Below, piece after piece: positions 17,748-27,200 of a stretch of 64,000 bases of DNA; the stretch's first letter is position 1; every line of letters starts with the position of its first letter. The notes under the pieces were generated by a model. The model saw only the letters and a program-made list of their open reading frames with translations. It searched no databases and was not told where the DNA came from. The translations under genes were made by a program, and so were the position numbers. This DNA comes from Agapanthus africanus (Eukaryota; Streptophyta; Magnoliopsida; Asparagales; Amaryllidaceae). The DNA lies in assembly GCA_030015575.1 (NCBI GenBank), contig JASDDO010000028.1:20935154-20999153 (forward strand). The letters run 5' to 3'.

Positions 17748-20370
17748 GTGCGATGGCTTCTGCTCCTTGTTTTCCCTTTACTCATTCGGAGGCCGCTTTT
17801 CCTCAATCACCGTCTGATGAGGAAGCGATGGCGATGATCCGGGCTCATGACCCGAACTGCACCAACTTGCTCCTATGGGGAACTTGGTACAGTCATATTA
17901 TCCGGGGTCGCCGGAGTTTCCTCTGCGCAATACGAACAGAGCCTACTTTCCCGTTTATTCCGATGGACCCTCCGAGGACAGCTTTTGCTGTGGAGATGCC
18001 AAATTGGACTCCTACGGGGAGGCTCGAGCCTTCGACGACCGGTATCCCGAACCATCCGATCCCGGCTATAGATATCTTGGGGCGACGTATTTTCCAGGGT
18101 GAGGCCCAACCATGGGGGCAAATCTACAAGATAGGGCTCACCCCTCGACACCCTATGGGGTATCTTCTCTGGGCTCGTTACATCCTGTCTGCCCATCGCG
18201 CGCGGCTACAGAAAGTAGGGCTTTACCAGGCGATATACGCGTCGCTCTTTCACTACCAGTCCCCGCACGTTTGGTGGGTTAAGGCGTTCTTGAACCAGTG
18301 GAACCTCCCCACCAACACTTTCCTTTTAGGGGACCACGAGGTCTCGATCTCTTTGGCGGAATTCTATGACATCTCGGGGTTGCCAATCAGGGGTAGTCTG
18401 TATGAGGAGTTACTTCCCTCTGACGAGTACATCTTTGAGCCCGAGCCTGCTCCGGTTGACGGCCTGTCTGCTGAGAATGCCGTCCGCCACAAGCGTCCCA
18501 ATTTGATCAAGGCGCTAGGTATCTTCGACAGACTGTTCACCGAATCCGAAGAGCAGGGTGTTACTTTTAAAAGCTTCATTGCTTGTTTCCTTCACGAGGA
18601 CGTCTTGTCGAAGACATCTCCGAAGTTCGCCAACATTAGAGACCCCTTTGGGTTTGGTCCGAAGAAGCTGCCGACCACTGAATCGGATCTACCCCAGTAC
18701 TACATCCCTATCATGTCGCCAACGTCTTTTGAATCCATTGCTGCTCCCGACATGGATGAGGAGACGTTCTTCGTGGGGTTTGTTAGTGTTTGGCTCAGTT
18801 GGTTTGTCATCCCAATGCATCGTCTCTTTATGAGAGCTTCGGTTATCTACCCGGCTTATTGTATCGCTGAGGGGACACGGTTGGCCATCGGCATCCCGGC
18901 TTGGCGCACCTTTATCATGGGCTGGGCACCGCAGCTAATACCTCTACTCCCGGCGTGGATGTAGTAAACTTTTCACTTCATTATTTCACGTCCTGGGTCG
19001 AAATGCATGTGTTGGGGGCTTTCGCTATGCATCAGAGGCCCGCATTTTACGACGCCTACCCCTTCCCGCGACTTATGCGATTGGTGGATGCTGCTTCCGT
19101 CGACCCGACTCAATTCGGGGCTATTCGGGTGCTGATTTCTCCTCACGCCGCTGCTGGCGGGCTGGATTTTAATGATCGTGTCTTGTCTATCCCCTCAGGT
19201 CCCGTTCAACAACTCTGGGACCAGTCAAAAGACAATGCACCCTCTCTGAAGCCCCGGGAGGCCGTGTACTTGTATACCATCAGGCCAGGCTATTTGGTTT
19301 TTCGCCAGGATATTGCAGCTCTTTTCATGCGGTACAATCCGCATCGTTTCGCCCGACAGCTTGGATACGACCAGGGCGTTCCCTTTGAGGCTTTCATAGT
19401 TGCGCCGGTCCCTTCACTTGATGCCGTTCGCGATGCCGCTCATCATTTCATGAGGTTGAACACTGGCTCCCACTTCATGATCCCTGAGGCTGAGCACATG
19501 CCCCAGTGCGTGGGATCGTTTACGGGTTGGTATCTGCATCGAGTCAGCCCGATTATTTTTTAGGAGAGAAGGGTGCTTCTTGGTCATGATGCCCCTCCTC
19601 AGGTTTCGGGAGCTAAGCTGCGACCGAGGGCTCCGGTTCGCTTCCCTCTGAGGGAGATTGGCACCGCGCTCATTCCGGGGGGTCAGGGGTAGACTTTACT
19701 CCAACAGCTGGTATGCCTCTAGGTACCCGATCGCGAGGTAGACGGGCTCCAGTAGCAGCACCACCGCCTGTGGCAGCATTGCCTCCCGCGGCATCGACAA
19801 TGGCGGTGTCATCCTTAGTTGTGGCACCAAGCGAGGGTAATAGGGACGGTAGTGTTGAAGGCGACGTGGGTCGTCGCCGCACAGAAGCTCCGCGAGGAAA
19901 GAAACGGTCGTCTTCGGCGGCCGGTTCTGGATCTAAGAGGCGGAAGAGGGTGGCTACCAACCTAATTGATTCTTTAACGGAGTCGGAGCCCATACTTCCA
20001 GATGGTCCGCTGGCCGTGCAAGAGTCGAACGCTGGTCTTCTTTTCTCGGGTTCGGCTGCCGAGGAGGCCACACAATTGGCTGAGGCTATAAGACGTTCCC
20101 AAGATGAGACCCAGAATGTCAGGGTTTCGAAGAAGCCTTATCCTGCCGTAATCTTTTATGAGGACCCTTCATGGATTCGGCGGCGGTTCATTGGCCCTTT
20201 GGAGGAATGGGGAGAAAGGGCCCTGAAACAGGCCGCTTCGGAGGATGCTGCGGACGCGCTTTCCTTGTGGACCGGCAGCCATGAGTCTACCCTCGAACCT
20301 CGGCGAGCACGCCTCCTTGAGAAGGAGCATCAGCTTGAAGAAGCCATACTGAAGGCTTCCCTGCGCATTG

Positions 20371-20451
20371 GTATGTTCTTATATTTCTTTGCAGTTCTTC
20401 AGATTGCTTATGCTTATATATATGTATCCTTATTTTGCACAACTTGTGCAG
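20371..20451 (+). other. Coding intron of the PMD gene
   Basis: GTATGTTC...CTTGTGCAG, 81 bp, T-rich; length divisible by three, so the frame also reads through it. Confidence 0.65.
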
Positions 20452-20778
20452 AGTCTTCGGCGATGGGAGAGATCCCCACTGGCTTGTTGCAGCTAGAGCC
20501 CGTTGACATTCCCGATGCAGTCTTACTCGATGCGGATGGGGCCGACAATGCCATTCCTCTCGCAATAGAACCTCCGGTGGCGGCTCTTGATTCCGGGGTA
20601 CTCGCTCCTTTGAGAGAGGTTCTCTCGGTGGTTGACGTCCCGACGACTCTACCTGAAGGCGGCCCAGAGGTTGAGATAGAGGTAGTCGGGACTACCCTCC
20701 CTTTGTTAGAGCCTGAGGTCACGACAGAGGCCGTTGAAGCTGCTATCCCCCCGGCTCAGAATGGGAGGAGTGTTGAAG

Positions 20779-20839
20779 GTAACCTTCCATGTTTTGAGCT
20801 AGTAATCTTTCTGTTATCTGAACTCTTCTGTCTTTTCAG
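20779..20839 (+). other. Coding intron of the PMD gene
   Basis: GTAACCTT...CTTTTCAG, 61 bp. Removal is required to keep the frame open into the next exon (LRGLAASIVDLSPRQ), direct evidence that the gene was spliced. Confidence 0.7.
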
Positions 20840-20962
20840 AATTGCGTGGACTGGCAGCTTCCATTGTCGATCTGTCTCCTCGGCAATCCTTCCAGCGTCT
20901 TTTGGAAATGGCCGCTCCGCAGGCGATATCTCCTCAACGCCTCGTCCTCTCATCTGGACAAG

Positions 20963-21029
20963 GTGAGTGTTTCATCATTTCTCATAGTATCGTTGTTATT
21001 TCGCGTATTGACATTGATGTTCTCTACAG
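20963..21029 (+). other. Coding intron of the PMD gene
   Basis: GTGAGTGT...TCTCTACAG, 67 bp; a strong plant donor. Splicing joins two open segments. Confidence 0.7.
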
Positions 21030-21107
21030 CTTTGCAGGCCGACGATGAGGTCGAGGTTCTCGAAGGGTCGGGGAACCCTCGGCTCCTACTTGCATGACCG
21101 TGGGTAG

Positions 21108-21178
21108 GTGACATTTCGGTATAGCCTCATTTGTTCCTTTGTTTAAGAGTCTTACTAATATTTTTCAATTCTGAACAG
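21108..21178 (+). other. Coding intron of the PMD gene
   Basis: Donor GTGACATT at 21108 (chosen over the GTAGGT at 21104 because it keeps the frame open) and acceptor CTGAACAG at 21178; 71 bp. Confidence 0.55.
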
Positions 21179-21983
21179 CCTTGCCAGCTCCAATAGCGTT
21201 GGAATCGCGCGTCGTCATGCCGCCCGGCCCTTATGCTTTGCGAGCTTCAGAACGCTTGGCCCAACTGAGCCTTGTCTCTCTGTCGTCTTTGATCGAGGAG
21301 CTTCGTGCTGGCAGTGCAACCACAGCTGAAGCATTTGCTGCCGAGGCTAACGGTTCTCTTCCTTTTCTTGCCACCTACCATAGCGAAGGGGTGGTGCGAA
21401 TCTGGGTGGAGTTCTGTCGGTAGGTGGAGGCTTGCTTGCACGCACTCGAATGTTCCCGTCTTTCCTCGGAGGTCATGGCTGCAAAGGCGGACTTGCGGGG
21501 GCTGATAGCACGGTGCGCGGAAAACATGACATCGTGCGAGAAGAGGCTCGGCCGTAAATTCTCGGAGAGGGAGCTGGCTTCTAAAGCGCTAAGTGAGCTT
21601 CAGGCGAGTCTTACTGCCAAGGCCAACAAAGCGTATGAGCTCTGGCGGGTGCTTCAAGAGTCTATCAGGGAGGTGGTGACTCTTGATAAAGCCGCCACGT
21701 TCACTCGTGAGAGGGTTGAGGCTCATAAGGCCACCAAGAAAGAGCTTGAAGGTCGGCTCGCCTCGTACCAGGCCCAGCAGGCTCAGGCGGAGGCCCGTCT
21801 TCTGGTGATCTTAAATCATGAGGCCGTGGCCCAACAAAAGCAGGATGAGTTGACCAAATTGCTACATCGCCCGCCGGCCTGAAACATTTGTATCTTTTCC
21901 TTCCTTTTTGTATATACTCATAGATGAGAGTATTTTCTTTTTGTTCTTTCAGGAATTGTACTTTGTATCCATTTTGGTTTATG

Positions 21984-21989
21984 AATAAA
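21984..21989 (+). terminator. Polyadenylation signal of the PMD gene
   Basis: AATAAA about 100 bp after the stop codon, in TGAATAAAAGATAC. Confidence 0.55.
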
Positions 21990-22114
21990 AGATACATTTT
22001 TCTTCTCAATGGTGTGTCTCTTTTATTGAATGTATTCTGCGGATAGTCTACCTTGATCTCTTTGTAGGGCAGCGATGGCTTAGGATTCAGGGTTAAGATC
22101 TGCCTCCTAAGACT

Positions 22115-22300
22115 TTTAGGCTTTATGAGCCGGGAAGGTCTCATAAAGAATTTTTCTCCCTACAGGTCGAGAGGATCCCATAGGCGTAAGTTCTTCTTAA
22201 GAGTCGTGAGGATTCTTAAGCGGTTTTTTCCTTAGGAGTCGTAAGGATCTCACAAGAGAGTTTTCTTCCTTGCAGGTCGTGAGGACCCGCAAGTGCTGGA
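22115..22300. repeat. Element A hairpin array, block 1
   Basis: Five members with constant-loop type TCGTGAGGA: CTTTATGAG/CTCATAAAG; CCTACAGG/CCCATAGG; CTTAAGA/TCTTAAG around GTCGTGAGGAT (22196-22220); CTTAGGAG with a weakened partner; CTTGCAGG/CCCGCAAG. Stems differ from E1's third member by paired substitutions. Confidence 0.78.
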
Positions 22301-22360
22301 TGCGGTCACCCTTATTCGTATTTCGCGGGGGCAGGAGTTGGTTTGAGATGGTTTTCAGGG

Positions 22361-22660
22361 TGTCGTAGTTTAAAGATATCACGGTCAAGGTTAATGACTT
22401 CATAGTCCGTGGATTTAGGGACTCCACAGTCCGATGTTAGTTTTAAGACATCACGGTCAAGGTTAAGGACCTCATAGTCCGTGGATTTAAGGACTCCACA
22501 GTCCGATGTTAGTTTTAAGATATCACGGTCAAGGTTAAGGACCTCATAGTCCATGAGTTTAAGGACCCCACAGTCCGATGTTAGTTTTAAGACATCCCGG
22601 TCAAGGTTAAGGACCTCATAGTCCGTGGATTTAAGGACTCCACAGTCCGATGTTTGGTTG
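22361..22660. repeat. 72-bp tandem array in element A
   Basis: GATGTTAGTT recurs at 22433, 22505, 22577 and 22649, exactly 72 bp apart; about four units. Each unit holds GGACTCCACAGTCC and GGACCTCATAGTCC, that is GGAC...GTCC arms. Because 72 is divisible by three the minus strand stays open with a 24-residue repeating peptide; I do not call it a gene. Confidence 0.88.
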
Positions 22661-22857
22661 CAGGGACCCGTCACCTCTTTGAAGACGTTGAGGAATTACA
22701 ATGCCAGGTATCAAAGGAGTGAAGAGATGTACCCTTAAACCAAGGTAGAATCAGTACAGAATCAGGCTGGTTGATCGGTAGTTTTAAGACATTACGGTCA
22801 AGGTTAAGGACGTCATAGTCCGTGGATTTTAAGGACTCCACAGTCCGGTGTTTGCTC

Positions 22858-23420
22858 TGGATGCTTCACACGGGTTCACTGCCGTGCTTGGCGAGGACCA
22901 GGCTCCACTCTGGATGCTTCACACGGGTTCATTGCCGTGCTCTGCGAGGACCAGGATCCGCTCTGGATGTTTTCCGCGGGGTCAAAGAGTGACGTTATCC
23001 GCGTTCCACGTTACCAGGAATTTTGCATTAGATGCTTCACACGGGTTCACTGCCGTGCTCAGCGAGGACTAGGCTCCGCTCTGGATGCTTCACACGGGTT
23101 CACTGCCGTGCTCTGCGAGGACCAGGATCCGCTCTGGACGTTTTCCACGGGGTCAAAGAGTGACGTTATCCGTGTTCCACGTAACGAGGAATTTTGCACT
23201 AGATGCTTCACACGGGTTCATTGCCGTGCTCGGCGAGGACTAGGCTCCGCTCTGGATGCTTCACACGGGGTCAAAGAGTGACGTTATCCGCGTTCCACGT
23301 AACCAGGAATTTTGCACTAGATACTTCACACGGGTTCACTGCCGTGCTCGGCGAGGACTAGGCTCAGCTCTGGATGCTTCACACGGGGTCAAAGAGTGAC
23401 GTTATCCGCGTTCCACGTAA
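22858..23420. repeat. 171-bp higher-order minisatellite in element A
   Basis: GATGCTTCACACGGG occurs at 22860, 22913, 23031, 23084, 23202, 23255, 23320 (as GATACTTC) and 23373. Steps are 53, 118, 53, 118, 53, 65, 53: a composite 171-bp unit of two related 53-bp pieces plus a 65-bp piece with GTCAAAGAGTGACGTTATCC, and a final shortened 118-bp unit. Confidence 0.88.
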
Positions 23421-23740
23421 CCAGGAATTTTGTTGATTGTTTCCGCATTTCACGGAGTTGGGATTCGACTCTCAGTGGGAGTACACCATCGAGTCATGAA
23501 ACTGGGAGTTGCCGCTGTTCCGCTACACTTGATATTGTGTCTGCTGGTAGTGAGACGAACGTCGAGATAGTCTCCAGGCTATCTGTGACTCATCGAGATT
23601 CGGCTTCTTCTTCTGATGAAATCTGAGAGAGGAGGAGTGCGATTCCTTCTTTGTTTGCACCCCTGGATTGTATACAGGGATTGATGTAATATCACCTGTA
23701 GGGCGTAAATTTCATTTTTATTTTATTTCTTTTTCCGCGA
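23420..23740. other. Element A internal spacer with GATTGTATA module
   Basis: Non-coding. Contains a single relative of E1's CTGCTGG units (about 23490-23600) and CCCTG-GATTGTATA-CAGGG at 23661-23679. Confidence 0.55.
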
Positions 23741-23960
23741 TGCTCCATCATTTCAGCTTTTATATCGCGAAGGTCGCGATTGCCCCATCATTTCGGCTAT
23801 TTTTCGCGGTGCCCAATCATTTCGGCTATTTATTTTATTTTTACTCGCTGCTTTTTATTGCGAGTTGCCCAATCATTTCGGCTATTTCTCATGCATACGT
23901 TTTTACTTGCAGTTTTTTTTATTGCAAGTTGCCCCATCATTTCGGCTGTTTCGTATGCAT
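23740..23960. repeat. CATTTCGGCTAT direct repeats in element A
   Basis: Five copies of CCAATCATTTCGGCTATTT type with T-rich spacers; homologous to 10570-10800 in E1, in the same order relative to the flanking arrays. Confidence 0.7.
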
Positions 23961-24129
23961 GTGTGGCTCGCTAGCCTTTTCGCGGCAAGCTTGCATTTTA
24001 GACACCGATTTCGGCATCAGCACCACTACAATTAGGATATTGCCAAGAGCGAATCATCATTCGCCTCTGTCGATGTTGAACAAAGGTGGCTTAGTAAACA
24101 GGGTTAAGGATCCTGTCGACTAAGGCTTT

Positions 24130-24310
24130 TTACTTCATGAGCCGTAAGGGTCTCACAAAGGTATTTCTCCTTACAAGTCGTGAGGATCTTGTGGGTGTGT
24201 TTTCTCCTTGGGAATCGTGAGGATTCCTAAGTGCGTGTCCTCTTGCAAGACGTAAGGATTTTACAAAAAGGTTTTCTCCTTATAAGTCAAGATGACTTAC
24301 AGGGGTTGTT
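24130..24310. repeat. Element A hairpin array, block 2
   Basis: Same five-member order as the other blocks, more decayed: TTACAAG/CTTGTGG, TTGGGAATC/ATTCCTAA (keeps pairing through a G-T wobble), TTATAAG/CTTACAG. Confidence 0.7.
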
Positions 24311-24459
24311 TGCCATATGAACATATCCCTAGCCACGGTTGGGAAAATGTTTATTCGCGCCCGTGGATTGTATACAAGGGTCAGTATTGAGCCACTTATA
24401 GGGAAATATCGGAAGTTGTGGGGGTTGCTTAAGCACAGGTTTAGGTCTCTGTAACTTAA

Positions 24460-24650
24460 GACTTTCAATTCTTATGAGCCGTGAGGGTCCCATAAGAGAT
24501 TTCTCCTTACGAGTCGTGAGGATCTCGCAAGTGTATTTTCTCCTTAGGAATCATGGGGATCCCTAAGTGTGTTGCTCCCTTGTGAGTTGTAAGGATCTCA
24601 CGCGGGTGGTTTATCCTTATAAGGTCGAGAGGATCTTATAAGTGTCTTTT
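24460..24650. repeat. Element A hairpin array, block 3
   Basis: TTATGAG/CCCATAA, TTACGAG/CTCGCAA, CTTAGGAA/TCCCTAAG (24543-24567), TTGTGAG/CTCACG and CTTATAAG/CTTATAAG, each around a TCGTGAGGA-family loop. Confidence 0.75.
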
Positions 24651-24920
24651 AACGAGGTTGCGTCCTTTCGGGTTTTCACAAACACTCGCCGGTAGTCCTG
24701 CTGTTTTTACTCACGGAGCCCTTTCGGGTTTTCATCCGTGCCCATTTTGCTTATGGACATACCGTTTTTATTTTATTTTATTTTTTATTTATTTTCTTTT
24801 TTGTCAGCCTACGGATGCTGCGGTATTAGTTTAAGGACGTTTCGGTCCGCTATTAGTTTAAGGACGTTTCGTTCCGGCATTAGTTTAAGGACGTTTCGGT
24901 CCGTCATTGAGAGGGCTGGC
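24650..24920. repeat. Single copies of the 158-bp unit and the 27-bp repeats in A
   Basis: 24650-24790 matches the unit duplicated in E1 at 11474-11790, with a T-rich tail; 24833-24905 carries three 27-bp TTTAAGGACGTTTCGGTCCG units. Confidence 0.7.
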
Positions 24921-25002
24921 TACTGCTTATAAAGCTTGAGCTTAGGAAGATAGCGAGCGGACATAGTCGTCGTCGTCTACCATTGACCTAGGCTGTGGCT
25001 CA

Positions 25003-25886
25003 TTAAGCGTGGTATTTCTTTAGGAAGCAACCGTTTATTGGCCTGAAAGGCCTTTCACCGTGCATATCCATGAGTAGATAGGCTCCACCCTGGTAGACCT
25101 TGTCTATGATGTATGGGCCTTCGTAGTTTGGCTCGAACTTTCCCCGCTTGGCGCGATTGGGAATCATAGGCCTTTTGACCACTAGCATGAGTTTGCCTTG
25201 GCGGAATGTCCTCGGTCGGGTCAATCTTTCATATGAGCGCGTCATCTTTGCTTTGTAGGCTTCTAGATTTTTCTGCGCTATGAGCCGGGTCTCATCGAGG
25301 GCATCGAGTTCCTCAAGCCAAAGGTGAGCATTTTCTTCGTCCGTCAGCTCGTAGTGGACTGCCACTCGTAGAGAGGGTAACTCTATCTCGAGGGGAAGTA
25401 CTGCTTCCGTACCGAATACCAACACGTACGGCGTTGTGTTTGTGGCCGTCTTAAACGTAGTTTGATACGCCCAGAGAGCTTCTTGCAGTCTTTCGTGCCA
25501 GTTTTTCTTATTTCGTGACACCGTTTTCTTCATGATCTTCGTCAAGGTCTTGTTGAAGGCCTCAGCTAGACCGTTAGCTCGCGGATTATAAACCGAGGAA
25601 TATCTCCAGTCTATATTGTGCTGTTGCACGAAGCGACTGATCTTGTGGCTTCTGTAAGCTGGCCGTTATCGGAGATGATCCGTCGTGGAGTTCCAAACCG
25701 ATATAGGACGTGCGTCCTGAAGAAATGGAGGATATTCTCCGTCTTCACTTCCCTCAACGGTACTGCTTCTGCCCATTTGGAGAAATAGTCAGTCGTTGCC
25801 AGGATGAAACGATGTCCTCTAGACGATGCTGGTTCGATGGGGCCGATTATGTCAGTTCCCCACATTTCGAATGGCCGGCTAGCCAC
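25003..25886 (-). pseudogene. pol: Element A integrase core and C-terminal domain (one frameshift)
   Basis: Integrase inserts retroelement DNA into host chromosomes. The core begins in RPFEMWGTDIIGP (first catalytic Asp), then TTDYFSKWAEAVPL and IISDNG (second Asp), and in the next frame the catalytic Glu of NGLAEAFNKTLTKIM, followed by a basic C-terminal domain (EPNYEGPYIIDKVYQGG). The frame ends at 25003-25005. The two open frames (25886-25611 and 25629-25003) overlap; a single base lost just after the DNG motif, near 25667, accounts for the change. No chromodomain, as expected for Tat. Confidence 0.9.
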
Positions 25887-27200
25887 CTTTGGATGTAATG
25901 GATTTGGATGCTGGTGGATGAAGTCCCCATGGATCTGGCATGAGTGGCATTGCTTCGCATACTCAAGGCAGTCTTAGATCATCGTGGGCCAGTAATAACC
26001 CATTCGTTTGATCTTCAATTTCATCTTCAGGCCTGCTTGGTGAGAACCGCAGAGTCCGTCGTGAACTTCCTGAACGACCCTTTTCGCTTCGACAGGTCCC
26101 AGGCATCTCAACCACAAAGAGTTGAACGACCTTTTATACAGAGTATCGTTGAAGAAGGCGAAAGACAGAGCTCGTTTCATGAGCTGATGTCTTGAAGACG
26201 CTTCTTCGAGCATTCGGTGGGACTTAAAATAGTCTATGAAGACCTCCCTCCAGTCCTCAGCCTCCTCACGGTCTTTTATTTGTAGGGTCGTCCGCTCAGT
26301 TGCTCCCTTCTCTTCGGATGATTCCGGAGATATTTCCACTGGAGCAAGCACCCGACGGCTTTGTACCACGATTCTTACATCATCGAGATTCTCATCAGCT
26401 AGTTCTTTAGCCAGCTTGGCTAATGCATCCGCTTTGCTATTTTCGGCACGCGATATGCTTTCCAAGGTGTAGGAGGGGATTTGGGTCAACAGTTGCTGCA
26501 CCTTCTCACCGTACTTCACCAACTCCGGTTTGCACGTTTGGTAGTCGCTGTTTACTTGACTAACGACTAGTTGAGAATCCCCGTATATGAGGAGGTTTTC
26601 AATTCCCATGCCGATGGCGATCTCGAGGCCTGCTATCAAAGCTTCGTATTCGGCTTCATTGTTCATTCTTGGTTCTGTTAAAGAGAAAGCGAAGCGCATC
26701 ATCCCTCCCTGTGGAGTTACAAAGACGGGTCTTACTCCCGATTTAATTATAGGGGTACTTTGTTTGCGCTTCTTCACGGAAGATGCTCCATCGAAGTAAA
26801 GCTCCCATCGGGTATTACCATCGTCGATCGCATCAAACGCATATTCGTCTGGCAAATCGCAATTCAGAGGAGAACCAGTAGGTACTGGATGTTCAGCAAG
26901 GAAGTCGGCGATGGCTTGGCCTTTCACTGCTTTAAGAGGCTGATAGGTTATTAAAAACTCCATCAGGAGCAGGGCCTATTTAGCGAGTCTCCCTGTCACT
27001 ATGGCTTTTGACATTAGATATTTTAGGGGGTCCACCTTTGATATAAGACGGACTTCATGTGCCAATGCGTAGTGCCGGAGTTTTGTTATCGCAAAGATTA
27101 ACGCCAGGCAGTGTTTTTCGATAGGGGGGTAATTTCTTTCTGCTCCCAGAAGAACTCGGCTTAAATAGTAGAGCGCTCTTTCTTTCCCTTGGTCGTTTTC
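25887..27200 (-). pseudogene. pol: Element A RNase H, archaeal-type RNase H and integrase zinc region
   Basis: Same frame as the RT segment. After the stop at 27201-27203 comes the tail of the retroviral RNase H (KERALYYLSRVLLGAERNYPP), a TAG at about 26974, then from 26963 a 329-codon open stretch with a second RNase H: Asp in LYFDGAS (residue 58), Glu in NNEAEYEALIAGL (about 103), Asp in YGDSQLVV (129) and Asp in NSKADALAKLA (179). The second, archaeal-type RNase H is a known mark of the Tat lineage. The integrase zinc region follows (HDGLCGSH ... CHSCQIHG), broken by the stop at 25974-25976. Confidence 0.88.

Larger units (their letters stand above)
17753..21882 (+). pseudogene. Antisense plant mobile domain (PMD, aminotransferase-like) gene with introns
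   Basis: Starts MASAPCFPFTHSEAA at 17753. Residues of roughly 17960-19560 have the look of the plant mobile domain: SHIIRGRRSF, PHVWWVKAFLNQWN, GDHEVSISLAEFYDISGLPI, FTSWVEMH. PMD proteins occur as host genes and in DNA transposons, and PMD-like antisense ORFs are known in Tat elements. A low-complexity, basic region (KRRKR near 19940) follows, then a C-terminal coiled coil (21424-21882). Four coding introns with GT-AG ends keep the frame open between exons. Breaks: frameshift near 18905, stop 19561-19563, indel in the G run near 19678, stop 21095-21097, stop 21421-21423. Antisense to gag-pol; not needed for reverse transcription; role unknown. Confidence 0.8.

Noticed and set aside
22312-22674. 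A 120-codon minus-strand ORF with 24-residue repeats, and similar ORFs at 14469-14675 and 34881-35087
   Set aside because: Follows from a 72-bp period divisible by three; no flanking gene signals and units differ freely.
22858-23420. 171-bp unit as an alpha-satellite-like centromere repeat
   Set aside because: The length match is coincidental; only about three units, composed of 53- and 65-bp pieces, inside a retrotransposon.
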